Both the position numbers and the translations under genes were made by a program. From Anaerobiospirillum sp. NML120449 (GTDB lineage Bacteria > Pseudomonadota > Gammaproteobacteria > Enterobacterales > Succinivibrionaceae), in NCBI RefSeq assembly GCF_023051105.1, contig NZ_JALKIL010000004.1, forward strand, positions 1 through 64,000: a stretch of DNA of 64,000 bases, given 5' to 3'. Shown piece after piece: positions 47,782 to 57,012 of this stretch (positions are counted from its first letter, which is position 1; the number at the start of each line of letters is the position of its first letter). The notes beneath the pieces were generated by a model. That model ran no database searches. It was not told the DNA's origin and worked only from the letters and a program-made list of their open reading frames with translations.

Positions 47782-49527
47782 ATGAGTAAATCTAAAACAC
47801 CAGGATCAGGCAAAGAACCCCTTTATACAGGCAGTTACAGGCAGACCTCAGAGGCAAGTGAGCATCAGGATCTGACATGCCGGCAGGACATTTCTGGACC
47901 AACAGGTGATACATCTATTGGCGCCTTAAATCACGAGGGTTTGATCAATAATCATGTAAAAAATGCCCATTCAGACAGCGGGCGTGATACACATAGTCAG
48001 GGAGCCGGAGCTGAGAGTGATTTGGCCACTCAACGAAAAAATGCTGACGGGGTAACAGTACTGACCAGTCATCCTGACATGCCAAGGACCTTGCTTGCCA
48101 ACGCAAGAAAAGGCTATTTTCTCTGCACTTATGTTAATGAGTGGGTACCGGCACATATCAATGAAAAAGGAGAGCATGTCCCGGGAAGATCAAAGCCGGC
48201 CAAGCGCGTCACCATTGGAAGAATCCATTCTCCTGATGGTCTTGGCCTGGTTGAGTTTAACGAGAAGTTTTATGAGGACTACCCTTCTTTACGTGACTAC
48301 ATTGTTACCAGGGTAGGAAAGGCACAGTTTGAGTTCAGGCCTGTAGGACAGCTCTCTGCAGGAGAGGTCGACAGTCTCAGGGACGGGGCAGTGGCCAGTG
48401 CCAGCGCAGGAACCGATGTTGGCTGCAATGCAGGCGGCAGTGTGGGCCGCAGTGCAGGCAGCCGTGACAGATCAAAGGGCACGGGCAGGGCCGGGCAGAG
48501 GGTATCAGGAAGTACTGTCAGCGATACTGGCAGTGGAGCTGGCATTAGTCCGTCTGCTGAAGATGATATGGCGGTTAGCTCTGAATCAGCCAGTTTGCTG
48601 TACTTACTTCAACTGCATGAGAATGCGCAGTGTGCAAGAATCTGCGCTCCGGTTGTTGACCGCTCTCCGGATGAGATTACAGGCCGCTATCTGAAATTTG
48701 GCAGTGTGCTGCTTATGCTTCATGCCATGCATGAATCCGGCATAACTTACTGCGTTACCGAGGGACTTAAGAAAGCTCACGCTCTTAAAGACAGGCAGCT
48801 TAAAAAGGTGACTTGCAGGGTGCTTGCCAGAGCCGTTTACATGGCATTGACACGCGATCTTTCCTGTCAGGGCCTTGAGGAGTTTTACAGGAATAACTAC
48901 TTTCCTGGGCTCGGCGGATACAGCACCTTGACAATGAAACGTGCTGAAAACCTGATAAATAAGGATTTTATCAGCCATGCTCAGCAGGCTTTTCATGATT
49001 ACCACAGGAACAGGGCCAGATTAAACAGCCAGGATGGGACTTTCTCTGTGGTTGTTGAGGAAAACTCACTTGCAACTGATAATTCTGAGGCTGGCCGTAT
49101 TGATGTTCAGATTTCGCATCTGACAAAAGGTGCGGTATACAGCTGTAAGCAGCTGGCCATGGGAGTCCTGGAAAGCGGCGCCAACAGTGCTGAGAACAAT
49201 GAAGAAATGAACACAATGCTTGAGCATATCTGGATGGCAACGGTTGCCCGCATTGTGTTGAGTAACACTATGTACAGGGCCCGACAAAAGGGAGTGGAGT
49301 GCATCAAAGACTTCAGCTCATTAGATAACGTACTTACAGCCGCTGATGGACTTAAGGTAGATACTCTTGTTTGTGGTATCGAGATTAAGCCGGCCTCTCA
49401 GGAAACCTTAAGCATTATGGAGACTTTTGGTCTCAATGATATCCCATGTCGTGTCACAGGCAGGAATGATGACGGAGGTAATGACGCTTATCCAGCTTTT
49501 GCATCCAGCCTTATGAGTCTCTGGTAA
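47782..49527 (+). CDS. Transposase-like protein (IS1634/IS4-type) without a visible DDE core
   Basis: The 581-residue protein has a disordered N-terminus, then KGYFLCTYVNEWVPAHINEKG... KRVTIGRIHSPDG, which resembles the N-terminal part of IS1634-type transposases. A low-complexity Gly/Ser/Ala stretch (about 195-270) follows, then a helical region. The C-terminal MLEHIWMATVARIVLSNTMYRARQK and SLDNVLTAADGLKV resemble the family's last helices. Between them the usual D-T-(T/S) and later Asp and Glu motifs of the catalytic core are not seen; that part is short. It may be a domesticated or decayed transposase; the frame is intact. No matching right end or target duplication was found. Confidence 0.5.
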   Translation: MSKSKTPGSGKEPLYTGSYRQTSEASEHQDLTCRQDISGPTGDTSIGALNHEGLINNHVKNAHSDSGRDTHSQGAGAESDLATQRKNADGVTVLTSHPDMPRTLLANARKGYFLCTYVNEWVPAHINEKGEHVPGRSKPAKRVTIGRIHSPDGLGLVEFNEKFYEDYPSLRDYIVTRVGKAQFEFRPVGQLSAGEVDSLRDGAVASASAGTDVGCNAGGSVGRSAGSRDRSKGTGRAGQRVSGSTVSDTGSGAGISPSAEDDMAVSSESASLLYLLQLHENAQCARICAPVVDRSPDEITGRYLKFGSVLLMLHAMHESGITYCVTEGLKKAHALKDRQLKKVTCRVLARAVYMALTRDLSCQGLEEFYRNNYFPGLGGYSTLTMKRAENLINKDFISHAQQAFHDYHRNRARLNSQDGTFSVVVEENSLATDNSEAGRIDVQISHLTKGAVYSCKQLAMGVLESGANSAENNEEMNTMLEHIWMATVARIVLSNTMYRARQKGVECIKDFSSLDNVLTAADGLKVDTLVCGIEIKPASQETLSIMETFGLNDIPCRVTGRNDDGGNDAYPAFASSLMSLW

Positions 49528-49535
49528 AAATGCAG

Positions 49536-49568
49536 ACCGTCGCCATGTTCGCAGGCGACGGTTCTTAT
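49536..49568 (+). terminator. Terminator after the transposase-like gene
   Basis: ACCGTCGCC / GGCGACGGT with a nine-base loop, followed by TCTTATTT. Confidence 0.7.
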
Positions 49569-49582
49569 TTGCAGGTGGCATG

Positions 49583-49619
49583 AAAAAAGAGCTGTACCTT
49601 CACAGGTGCAGCTCTTTTT
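49583..49619. terminator. Bidirectional terminator next to pyrI
   Basis: AAAAGAGCTG-ACCT pairs with AGGT-CAGCTCTTTT, with A and T runs on the two sides. It can end the pyrBI transcript from the right as well as read-through from the left. Confidence 0.85.
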
Positions 49620-49664
49620 CTGGTCCGCCCTCCGGGCGGGAGTGTGGGCGCCTGGGGCGCCATA

Positions 49665-50156
49665 TTATTTGATGTTGGCCAGATCGTTGTGGCTTAATAC
49701 TACCTTGCGGGCAAATACGCGCTCACAGTAGTGGCAGCGCATCATGACCTTGCCCTCGTCCTTGAAAATACGGAAGCGTGGGGTAGCGCCCTTTTCCACA
49801 TGGGTAATGCAGTTGGAGTTAGGGCAGTTGAATGCACCCTTGATCTCAGATGGCAGACGCAGATTGTACTTGTCTACAACCTTGAAGTCCTGGATGGAGT
49901 TTACAGTGGCATCAGGAGCCAGAATGGCCAGCTGCTCAGTCTCAGACGGGGAGAAGGTGACATCGGAAATCTTGATGATGTCCTTATAGCCCATGTCGCT
50001 GGAGCGCAGGTTGAAACCGACGGTGATGTGGTTGTGCTTGCCGAGGAAGTTGAACAGTCTCAGGATGTTCATTGCCTGACCAGGAGCAATGTGATCGATG
50101 ACGGTACCGTTAGCAATAGCCTCAACTAATAACTTGTCGTTAGTGGTCTCGCTCAT
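49665..50156 (-). CDS. pyrI: Aspartate carbamoyltransferase regulatory chain PyrI
   Basis: PyrI binds CTP and ATP and gives the enzyme its allosteric control. VEAIANGTVIDHIAPGQAMNIL and the four zinc cysteines (CPNSNC and CHYC) are all present. The 163-residue length is slightly above the usual 153. It begins two bases after the pyrB stop and its AAGGAG ribosome-binding site lies within the last pyrB codons, so translation is coupled. Confidence 0.97.
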   Translation of the reverse strand: MSETTNDKLLVEAIANGTVIDHIAPGQAMNILRLFNFLGKHNHITVGFNLRSSDMGYKDIIKISDVTFSPSETEQLAILAPDATVNSIQDFKVVDKYNLRLPSEIKGAFNCPNSNCITHVEKGATPRFRIFKDEGKVMMRCHYCERVFARKVVLSHNDLANIK

Positions 50157-50158
50157 TT

Positions 50159-51085
50159 TTAAATCTCCTTGTTTAAGACTAAAGCCAGGAGAGCCTGGCG
50201 GGCATAGACACCGTTACGGGCCTGCTGGAAGAAGTAAGCATGAGGAGTCTCGTCCACATCAAGGGTGATTTCGTCGATACGTGGCAGAGGGTGCAGAATC
50301 TTCATATTGCTTTTGGCCTCTGCGAGCATGTCCTTGCACAGAATGTACTTGGAACGCAGGTTCTGGTACTCGGTCTCATCAAAACGCTCTTTCTGTACAC
50401 GGGTCATGTAGAGGATGTCGACCTCAGGGATGACTTCCTCGATGGTCTCATGTACTGAGAACTTCACGTTGTGACGGTTGAGGTGCTTGATGATGTAATC
50501 AGGCATGGCCAGGGACTCAGGTGAGACCATGTAGATGTGTACATTGTTGTACATGCACAGGGCTTCTGCCAGAGAGTGAACGGTACGGCCGTACTTGAGA
50601 TCACCTACGAAAGCAATCTTGATTTCATCAACGCGGCCCTGGGTCTCGTAGATAGTGAAGAGATCGAGCAGGGTCTGGGATGGGTGCTGGTTGGCACCGT
50701 CACCGGCATTGATTACAGGGACAGGGGAAAGGTCGGCAGCCAGGCGGGCAGCACCTTCCCTGTGATGACGCATTACCAGAGCATCAGTGTAGGAAGTGAT
50801 GATGCGGATGGAGTCGGACAGGGTCTCGCCCTTCTTGCCAAGGGAGGTATTGGAGGCATCAGCAAAGCCGATTACCTGGCCGCCCAGGCGGTGAATGGCT
50901 GTTTCAAAGGAAAGACGAGTTCTTGTAGAACCCTCAAAGAAAGTAACACCGACGAGCTTGCCCTTGAGCAGATCATCACGTGGATTGGTCTTTAAAGAAC
51001 GGGCAGTCTGTAAAACCAGCTCAATGTGATCTCGGGTAAACTCTGAGATAGAGATGATATCTTTTTGAAAGAGGGGATTGGTCAT
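50159..51085 (-). CDS. pyrB: Aspartate carbamoyltransferase catalytic chain PyrB
   Basis: PyrB condenses carbamoyl phosphate and aspartate in pyrimidine synthesis. The 308-residue protein has [15 protein letters not shown] (carbamoyl-phosphate loop), the [17 protein letters not shown] motif and [12 protein letters not shown] at 51085 follows AGGGAA. A 17-codon leader frame ends just upstream. pyrBI is the standard enterobacterial-type order. Confidence 0.98.
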   Translation of the reverse strand: MTNPLFQKDIISISEFTRDHIELVLQTARSLKTNPRDDLLKGKLVGVTFFEGSTRTRLSFETAIHRLGGQVIGFADASNTSLGKKGETLSDSIRIITSYTDALVMRHHREGAARLAADLSPVPVINAGDGANQHPSQTLLDLFTIYETQGRVDEIKIAFVGDLKYGRTVHSLAEALCMYNNVHIYMVSPESLAMPDYIIKHLNRHNVKFSVHETIEEVIPEVDILYMTRVQKERFDETEYQNLRSKYILCKDMLAEAKSNMKILHPLPRIDEITLDVDETPHAYFFQQARNGVYARQALLALVLNKEI

Positions 51086-51095
51086 GATAGGTTCC

Positions 51096-51149
51096 CTACT
51101 GTTGACGATAAACAGTTAGGAAACAGGCAAGGTGGGTTCTCAAGAACAT
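51096..51149 (-). CDS. Possible pyrB leader peptide
   Basis: A 17-codon frame encodes [17 protein letters not shown] and stops 10 bases before the pyrB ATG, so the pyrB ribosome-binding site overlaps its stop codon. The coding strand is pyrimidine-rich, as in pyrL leaders. The short AACTGTT/AACAGT hairpin within it has no T-run, so a classical attenuator is not evident. This is a positional inference; a 17-codon frame can occur by chance. Confidence 0.35.
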   Translation of the reverse strand: MFLRTHLACFLTVYRQQ

Positions 51150-51572
51150 CTTTATGCGCTGTTCCTGAAAATCTCATTATACAGAAAGGAAAGGCACTTA
51201 TATTAGCTACAACAAAAATAAATGAGTGCCCGTGACCTCCCCGGGCCAGCGCCCATGCAGTATGGCTCCGGCATTCATAACCGTACCAGGGCTCTTGAAC
51301 TGCCTCAGCCATGGCAACCTGCCGGATGCCGCCATGAGAACTGGCCGGAGGCAGTAATGGCAACCTGCAGTAGGAAGTAATGGCCACCGGCAGGAGGCAG
51401 CCACGCCCACAGGACATCCCAGGCTCCAGCCAAAGCGACTGCTGTGCTCTTTGCGCTTATAAAAGCCATTTTGCTGTCACGGGCAGGGTGATTTGCCTGG
51501 CACTGGGACTCCGATCCGGCTGCAAAGCCCGTAACAGGGCCCATCAGGGCTTAATATTTTTTAAAAAAACTC

Positions 51573-51601
51573 TTTACACCCAAAGGTCACCAGGGCATAA
51601 T
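51573..51601 (+). promoter_or_regulatory. Promoter of tRNA-Trp
   Basis: TTTACA (51573-51578), 17 bases, CATAAT (51596-51601), ending 12 bases before the mature tRNA. Confidence 0.75.
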
Positions 51602-51613
51602 AGCGGCCATTGC

Positions 51614-51689
51614 AGGAGCATAGTTCTAATGGTAGAACAGCGGTCTCCAAAACCGACGGTTGAGGGTTCGAGTCCTTCTGCTCCTGCCA
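51614..51689 (+). tRNA. trpT: tRNA-Trp (CCA)
   Basis: The cloverleaf is complete with encoded CCA. Acceptor AGGAGCA / TGCTCCT, anticodon loop CTCCAAA on a CGGT stem, and the T loop TTCGAGT all agree with E. coli tRNA-Trp, with G73 as discriminator. It is a single-gene transcript with its own promoter and terminator. Confidence 0.97.
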
Positions 51690-51698
51690 TACGATGAC

Positions 51699-51718
51699 AC
51701 CCCGATAAGGGGTTTTTT
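51699..51718 (+). terminator. Terminator after tRNA-Trp
   Basis: ACCCC / GGGGT with a GATAA loop and six T. Confidence 0.85.
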
Positions 51719-51825
51719 CATTTCTGGGCCAGGCAAAATTCAAAAGCCGCCCACAAGCCACATGCCTGGCGCTCACATCAGCTGCACTCATGAAGCAAAG
51801 CCATAGAGCAGCGCATCATCATCAC

Positions 51826-51850
51826 AGGCCCTTTCAGGGCTTTTTTCATT
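51826..51850 (+). terminator. Second terminator downstream of tRNA-Trp
   Basis: GCCCT / AGGGC with a short TTC loop, followed by six T. It backs up the first one 110 bases upstream, or ends a short unannotated transcript. From here to 52247 no gene was seen. Confidence 0.6.
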
Positions 51851-52247
51851 TCTGCTCCCTCAAAAAATCTTCGGCCCTTTACCGCACCCTCAATCAGGCT
51901 GTCTGCAGGCATGAACGGCCATCTCATCCCACGCCTGCCTCCATCGCCACTCAGGTCATCAAAATAAACAGTCTTACTGGCTTACCCTGATCTCATTGAG
52001 TACTTAATATAAGTTTTACATCTGCCATTGGCCCAGGTGCGGGAATGTCATGTCATGCAATGACAGGACTGGTCTGGCTGTGCCTGGCAATGACAGGGCA
52101 GGCAGTGACATGCCGGGCATGGGCCGCAGCGGTCGGCAGCGCCCGTCAGAATGTCTATGGCGGGCGCGGGCGGCGGGCAGGCTTATGGGCGGCTTTAATA
52201 ACAGTTATACTTGTAAGGCTGCTGACCTTTTGAGGAGACTTAAGGCA

Positions 52248-53240
52248 ATGAGACTTACCTATCTTTACCACAGCGGATTCTGGCTTGAGACTGACAGCTG
52301 CCACATTGTTATTGACTTTTTCCGTGACGGTTATGACTGTAAGCCTGAGGAGCGTCGCAAGGGCGGCGTAGCACGTGCCATTGGATCAATAGGCACTGAC
52401 AGCCTGGTGTGCTGTGATGAAATGGAAAATCTTGAGGGCCTGAAGGTATCCCCGGCTGACTGCAAATCCCCAGGAGTACTCGGTCGCATGCTGCTCAATC
52501 CGGGCAAGCCGCTTTACATAATGTGTACTCATTTCCACAAGGATCATTTCCTGCCTTTTGTAATGAAGATTTATGAGTATGCCCTGCAGCGCCGTGCCGA
52601 GGATGCCTCATATCCTGAGGTCAGACTGGTCTTTTCCCGCGATATCAGACGTTCACGCAAGAAGTCCTGCGGCGTTCATATCGATGCCATTAACTTCATT
52701 GCCAAAGGCGAGACTTATGAAGATGAGCTGTTGAAGGTAGATGCCTACGGCTCTACTGATGTGGGCTCATCCTTTGGCATAACAGTCAAGGACAACGGCT
52801 TTCACTTTTTCCATGCCGGAGACTTCAACTACTGGCACTGGCAGGAGGAGAGTTCAGAGAAGGAAGTTCAAGAGGCTCACGAGTTCTTCCGTAGCGAGCT
52901 TGACTTTATTGCTCAGCGTGTTACCGGCTTTGATGCCATTTTATTCCCTGTTGATCCGCGCATGCAGACCAACATCAGTGCCGGTGCCCAGGAGTTTTTC
53001 AACAGCATCCCTTATCAGCTGCTTGTGCCTGTGCATGTGATTGAAAAGCCTGACTTTACCTGCAGTGATCTGCAGAACAATGAGCTTTTTGCCACCTGGG
53101 AAATGCAAAGAGGTCCATGTAACGAAGACTGCGCCCGCCCATTAAAGCTCGCTGGCGCTCAGGATGCAAAGAGCGTAATAAGACGTATCTGGCTGCCTGA
53201 AAATGCCGGTGACAGCTGCTGCATTGATTTGCAGTCCTGA
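52248..53240 (+). CDS. Metallo-beta-lactamase-fold hydrolase
   Basis: The 330-residue protein begins MRLTYLYHSGFWLET, the first strand of the UlaG-like MBL fold. CTHFHKDHF is the HxHxDH metal motif. FFHAGDFNYWHW carries the later metal Asp, and VPVHVIE the final His. The N-terminal pattern and size suggest a small-molecule or nucleotide hydrolase; the substrate is unknown. ATG at 52248 follows GAGGAGA; the frame from 52050 is open but unsupported. Confidence 0.85.
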   Translation: MRLTYLYHSGFWLETDSCHIVIDFFRDGYDCKPEERRKGGVARAIGSIGTDSLVCCDEMENLEGLKVSPADCKSPGVLGRMLLNPGKPLYIMCTHFHKDHFLPFVMKIYEYALQRRAEDASYPEVRLVFSRDIRRSRKKSCGVHIDAINFIAKGETYEDELLKVDAYGSTDVGSSFGITVKDNGFHFFHAGDFNYWHWQEESSEKEVQEAHEFFRSELDFIAQRVTGFDAILFPVDPRMQTNISAGAQEFFNSIPYQLLVPVHVIEKPDFTCSDLQNNELFATWEMQRGPCNEDCARPLKLAGAQDAKSVIRRIWLPENAGDSCCIDLQS

Positions 53241-53258
53241 CAGCTGAGCAGGCCGCTT

Positions 53259-53347
53259 CATGGCCTGACGGCCCTGCAGTGCCCTGCAGCCGCATGGCCT
53301 GACGGCCCTGCAGTGCCCTGCAGCCGCATGGCCTGACGGCCCTGCAG
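53259..53347. repeat. 34-bp tandem repeat, 2.6 copies
   Basis: Copies start at 53259, 53293 and 53327. Each contains GGCCTGACGGCCCTG followed by CAGTGCCCTGCAG; the last is truncated. It begins 19 bases after the MBL gene stop. Confidence 0.9.
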
Positions 53348-53602
53348 CTGCCGCTGCTGCAGGCAGTGACAGCTGGCGTACAGGCGGCAAGGGCTGCGAG
53401 GGCTGGGCGCCATGGCGCTCACGGCGGTCCGGGATAAGGTATTGGGCCTGGGGTTTGTCCGGGCAGGGGCCGGGCCAAAATTTGATGTTTTGCCCGGGTA
53501 AGTCATATAGAATACATATAAGCCATTCCCATCTGAAAGGACCAGGCTTGACGCCATCATCTTATGGCTATTTTCTGCATACATTACCCCAGGAGGCAGC
53601 AG

Positions 53603-53983
53603 ATGCAGGTAACAGCACGTTTTGATCACTTCAACATCAATGTTCTGGATCTCGACCGTTCCATCGCTTTTTACAAGGAAGCCTTAAACCTCAAGGAAGT
53701 CCGCCGCAAGGAGGCTCAGGACGGCTCTTTTATCCTTGTATACCTTGGTGACGGCCAGACCGGTTTTACCATTGAGCTTACCTGGCTGCGTGACCGTCAG
53801 GAGCCATATGAGCTGGGCGATAACGAAAGCCACATCTGCGTACGCGTCAAGGAAGATTACGACCAGGTTCGCGAGTTCCACCGTCAGATGGGCTGCATCT
53901 GCTATGAAAATCATGAGATGGGCCTGTACTTCATCCACGATCCTGATGACTACTGGATTGAGGTATTAAAGGAGAAGTATTAA
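53603..53983 (+). CDS. gloA: Lactoylglutathione lyase (glyoxalase I)
   Basis: GloA converts the methylglyoxal-glutathione adduct to S-lactoylglutathione. The 126-residue protein has the two beta-alpha-beta-beta-beta modules and the metal ligands His in RFDHFNIN, Glu in FTIELTW, His in ESHICV and Glu in YWIEVL. ATG at 53603 follows AGGAGG; an upstream in-frame ATG is less well placed. Confidence 0.92.
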   Translation: MQVTARFDHFNINVLDLDRSIAFYKEALNLKEVRRKEAQDGSFILVYLGDGQTGFTIELTWLRDRQEPYELGDNESHICVRVKEDYDQVREFHRQMGCICYENHEMGLYFIHDPDDYWIEVLKEKY

Positions 53984-54025
53984 TACTTCTGTCTCAGGTT
54001 CAGATCCTGAGATAACCTTCTGACG

Positions 54026-54053
54026 GGGGCGGGCTCTTGCCCGCCCCTTAATT
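54026..54053 (+). terminator. Terminator after gloA
   Basis: GGGGCGGG / CCCGCCCC with a CTCTTG loop, followed by TTAATT. The T-run is imperfect. Confidence 0.65.
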
Positions 54054-54093
54054 GTCTGTGCCACTGTCAGTAATAAGAGTTCAGTCAAAAGCC

Positions 54094-56241
54094 ATGCTCA
54101 AGACCCGCACCATATGGAAACCAAAGCCAACAGCTTACTTTGCGGCTGCTCCAGCTGCAGAGGAACTGCCTGCTGAAAATTCCGATCATGCAGCTGCTCT
54201 GGCAGCTGAGCTTAATACTCAGGGCGGTACTGACGTGCAGGCAGGTGCTGCTGCGCCCGCCCCTGAGCAGGCTGCAGCTCAGGGCACTGCCGTGCAGGGC
54301 GCTGCTCTCCCTGAGCCGGCTGCTCCTGATGCTGCCACCCTTGCAGGTATTGCTCAGGGCTTTGAGACTATCAGGAGCATGCTGGTGACTGAAAACTCCA
54401 ACAGTGAGCGCCAGCGTCATGAGCTGGAAAATGACATCAAGGCCACTCGCGATGCCACAGTAGAGCTCGAAAGGGAAATTTACGAGCTCAGGACCAGTCC
54501 TCCTCAGTCTCCAGCTGCCACAGCTCCTGCACCAGCCCAGCCTCCTGCTGCGACTGCACCTGCTGCGACTGCACCTGCGGCTGCTGCACAGGCTGCTGCC
54601 GCTGAACAGGCTGCTGCCGCTGCGCCTCATACTCAGTCTGCCCAGGCAGCCCCTGAGGCTGACAGTACTGCCAGGACAGGGCACGAGCCTCAGGCTCAGG
54701 CTGCTGCAGCACCTGAAGCTGCGCCGGCTAATATGCCTCACAGTGCAGCGCCCGCCCCTGATGCCCGCCAGTCACAGACACACAGCCAGCCTCAGGCACA
54801 GCCATACCCTCAGCAGCAACAGCAGCCTCCTGCTACTGCTCCGGCACAGGCTGTAAGTGGCCCTTATGGCCAGGCTCACTCTGCCGGCGCTTCTGCTCAG
54901 GGCTCAAATGCCCGCAGAGGTGGCGGCGCAGCTGGACGCGGTGCCCAGCAAAACAGCAGTCAGGGATTGCAGGGCCAGGGGGGACAGCACAGCCAGGGTG
55001 GATATCAGGGCAGTGCACCTGGTGGCTGGCAGCAAAACCAGGCTCAGGGCCAGGCACAGCAGTACCAGAATTACAGCGGACAGCAGCCTGCGCAGGCCGG
55101 AGCTCAGAACATGCCTCAGCAACAGGCCATGCAGTCCCCTCAGGCTATGGGTGGAATGCACCGGGCTGCCGGCAGTACAGCCATGCAGGCTAATGCTGCC
55201 ATGCCTCCACAGGCGGGCATGCAGGGAGCTGCCGGTATTCAGGTAGCCTCAGGTATGCAGGGTGCGGCCGGTATGCAGCCTCAGTCTGCCATGAATCCGG
55301 CTGCAGCTCAGATGCCTGGTCAGGGTCAGTTTAATCAGCAAGGTGCGCAGTACTGGAATCCTCAGCAGGGCGCATGGCCTCAGCAGGCTCAAATGCCTCC
55401 ACAGTATCAGCAGTATCCGGGCGGCATGTATCAGGGCCAGCCGGGCATGTACCCATGGGGCATGCCAGGACAGCTGCCACAGGCTGTATATAATCCTCAG
55501 ACCGGTATGTGGCAGCAGGCTGTCATGCCGGGTATGATGCCGCCTCAGGCAATGAATCCTGCCATGATGGCTCCGGGTATGCAGATGCAGCCAGGTATGC
55601 CCCAGACCATGGCCCCGGGCGGCTATATGCCTCCAGGTCAGATGCCTCAGCCAGCCATGGGCTGGCAGGGCGGCTGGCCTCAGCAGCCGCAGCCTCAGGC
55701 TGCAGCTGCCGGCATGATGCCGGGTATGATGCCTTATGGTCAGGGTATGAGCCCGCAGCCGGGCATGGCTCAGATGCCGCAGATGCAGTCTCAGATGCCC
55801 GCACAGATGCAGCCTCCTCAGGCTCAGGGACTGCCAAATGTTGCCATGGCAGGGGCCAATGGTGCTTCCATGAGTGGCAGAACAGCAGGATCATCTGCCT
55901 ATCAGAACTTTAACTGGGGTGGTCAGCTGGTTACCACAGAGGGTAATCCTTTTGTCATCATGCCTGACGGCTCCCGACGCTTTGTCAGAAAGGACGCTCA
56001 CGTGTTCTATGAGGCTGCAGATGATGTCCCTTATCTGAACAATATGGTGTCCTTCCTCAAGTCAAAGGGTCTTATTACCGCCCTGTATGATGAAAGACAT
56101 CTGTACTATCCGGACGATATTGTTCTGACAAGGCATATGCCAGCTCCTGCATACGGTATAAGTCATATCATGACAGCAGACAGGAAGCTTACCTGGGAGT
56201 TCCTGCGCAGCAATCTGCTGCTCAAGGGCATACAGCTGTAA
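54094..56241 (+). CDS. holD: Candidate DNA polymerase III psi subunit (HolD) with a giant low-complexity linker
   Basis: This protein of about 715 residues has three parts. A short basic N-terminus (MLKTRTIWKPKPTAYF) could play the role of the psi peptide that binds chi. Residues of about 20-600 are Ala/Gln/Pro/Met/Gly-rich, with a likely coiled coil near 90-135. A folded C-terminal domain (about 602-715) contains VFYEAADDVPYLNNMVSFLKSKGL, which resembles the VANDLP...LVSDVLRAL segment of E. coli HolD, and an MTADRKLTWEFLRS end. rimI follows directly, as holD-rimI does in E. coli. If right, it links the clamp loader to SSB. The homology is weak and read by eye; an unrelated Gln-rich protein is possible. 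The start is uncertain (GTG 54058 or TTG 54052 are alternatives). Confidence 0.45.
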   Translation: MLKTRTIWKPKPTAYFAAAPAAEELPAENSDHAAALAAELNTQGGTDVQAGAAAPAPEQAAAQGTAVQGAALPEPAAPDAATLAGIAQGFETIRSMLVTENSNSERQRHELENDIKATRDATVELEREIYELRTSPPQSPAATAPAPAQPPAATAPAATAPAAAAQAAAAEQAAAAAPHTQSAQAAPEADSTARTGHEPQAQAAAAPEAAPANMPHSAAPAPDARQSQTHSQPQAQPYPQQQQQPPATAPAQAVSGPYGQAHSAGASAQGSNARRGGGAAGRGAQQNSSQGLQGQGGQHSQGGYQGSAPGGWQQNQAQGQAQQYQNYSGQQPAQAGAQNMPQQQAMQSPQAMGGMHRAAGSTAMQANAAMPPQAGMQGAAGIQVASGMQGAAGMQPQSAMNPAAAQMPGQGQFNQQGAQYWNPQQGAWPQQAQMPPQYQQYPGGMYQGQPGMYPWGMPGQLPQAVYNPQTGMWQQAVMPGMMPPQAMNPAMMAPGMQMQPGMPQTMAPGGYMPPGQMPQPAMGWQGGWPQQPQPQAAAAGMMPGMMPYGQGMSPQPGMAQMPQMQSQMPAQMQPPQAQGLPNVAMAGANGASMSGRTAGSSAYQNFNWGGQLVTTEGNPFVIMPDGSRRFVRKDAHVFYEAADDVPYLNNMVSFLKSKGLITALYDERHLYYPDDIVLTRHMPAPAYGISHIMTADRKLTWEFLRSNLLLKGIQL

Positions 56242-56348
56242 GTCTGCAGGGTCTGTATCTGCATACAGGCATTGGTTTTCACTTTATTATTTGTGTTTGT
56301 GATGCTTTATAAAATATTAAATAAAGAGCATCCGGGCAGGTAGTTATC

Positions 56349-56942
56349 ATGGGTTCCCGACGTCACGCGCTTAAGGAAAAGCTCAGTGTTGCTGTAATTG
56401 AAAAGCCTGATCCTCATACAGTCGAACAGATGATGCAGGTGGAGATAAGTGCCCACAGCGATCCCTGGACTTATGACTCCCTTATGGAGTGCTTTACAGA
56501 TAACTGCCGCAATATCGGCCTGTATCTGAACAGTGAGCTCATTGGCTTTTGTACTGTATGTATTCTTTTTGATGAGGCCGAGATCTACACCATTGGCATT
56601 CTCAAAAAGTATCAGGGGCTTGGATTTGGCCACAAGCTGCTGCTGCGCAGCCTGCAGATATGCCGGGAGCTGGGCGCAGAGCGCTGCTTTCTTGAGGTCA
56701 GGGTATCCAATGCCGTGGCTCTTTATCTTTATGATTTCTATGGCTTTGCCATTACTGGTACCAGAAAGAATTACTACAGCGCCACCTCAGAGCATCCGGC
56801 TGAAGATGCCTATACCATGTGCTGTGATTTGACCACCATCAGTATGGACAATCCTTTTGCATATCTGGACAGCAACCAGTCCAATGCTCAGGACAGTGAC
56901 CCGTCCAATGAGCAGCACAGTGACCATGATGCAGCGCATTAA
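56349..56942 (+). CDS. rimI: Ribosomal protein S18-alanine N-acetyltransferase RimI
   Basis: RimI acetylates the N-terminal Ala of ribosomal protein S18. The GNAT fold is clear: EISAHSDPWTYDSLMECF, then IYTIGILKKYQGLGFGHKLLLRS (acetyl-CoA loop Q-x-x-G-x-G), then FLEVRVSNAVALYLYDFYGF. It has 197 residues instead of about 148. The extra part is a short N-terminal extension and an Asn/Ser/Asp/His-rich tail encoded by DNA that is repeated in the following spacer. CAGG precedes ATG 56349. Confidence 0.93.
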   Translation: MGSRRHALKEKLSVAVIEKPDPHTVEQMMQVEISAHSDPWTYDSLMECFTDNCRNIGLYLNSELIGFCTVCILFDEAEIYTIGILKKYQGLGFGHKLLLRSLQICRELGAERCFLEVRVSNAVALYLYDFYGFAITGTRKNYYSATSEHPAEDAYTMCCDLTTISMDNPFAYLDSNQSNAQDSDPSNEQHSDHDAAH

Positions 56943-57012
56943 ACCGGCCGCAGCAAAGAACAGTGGCCTGGCTGCAGTAAAGGACATTTACCCGTCCAAT
57001 GAGCAGCACAGT
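56899..57012. repeat. 23-bp direct repeat spanning the rimI 3' end
   Basis: An exact 23-base string beginning ACCCGTCCAATGAGCAG lies at 56899-56921 inside the rimI coding end and again at 56990-57012 in the spacer. Confidence 0.9.
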
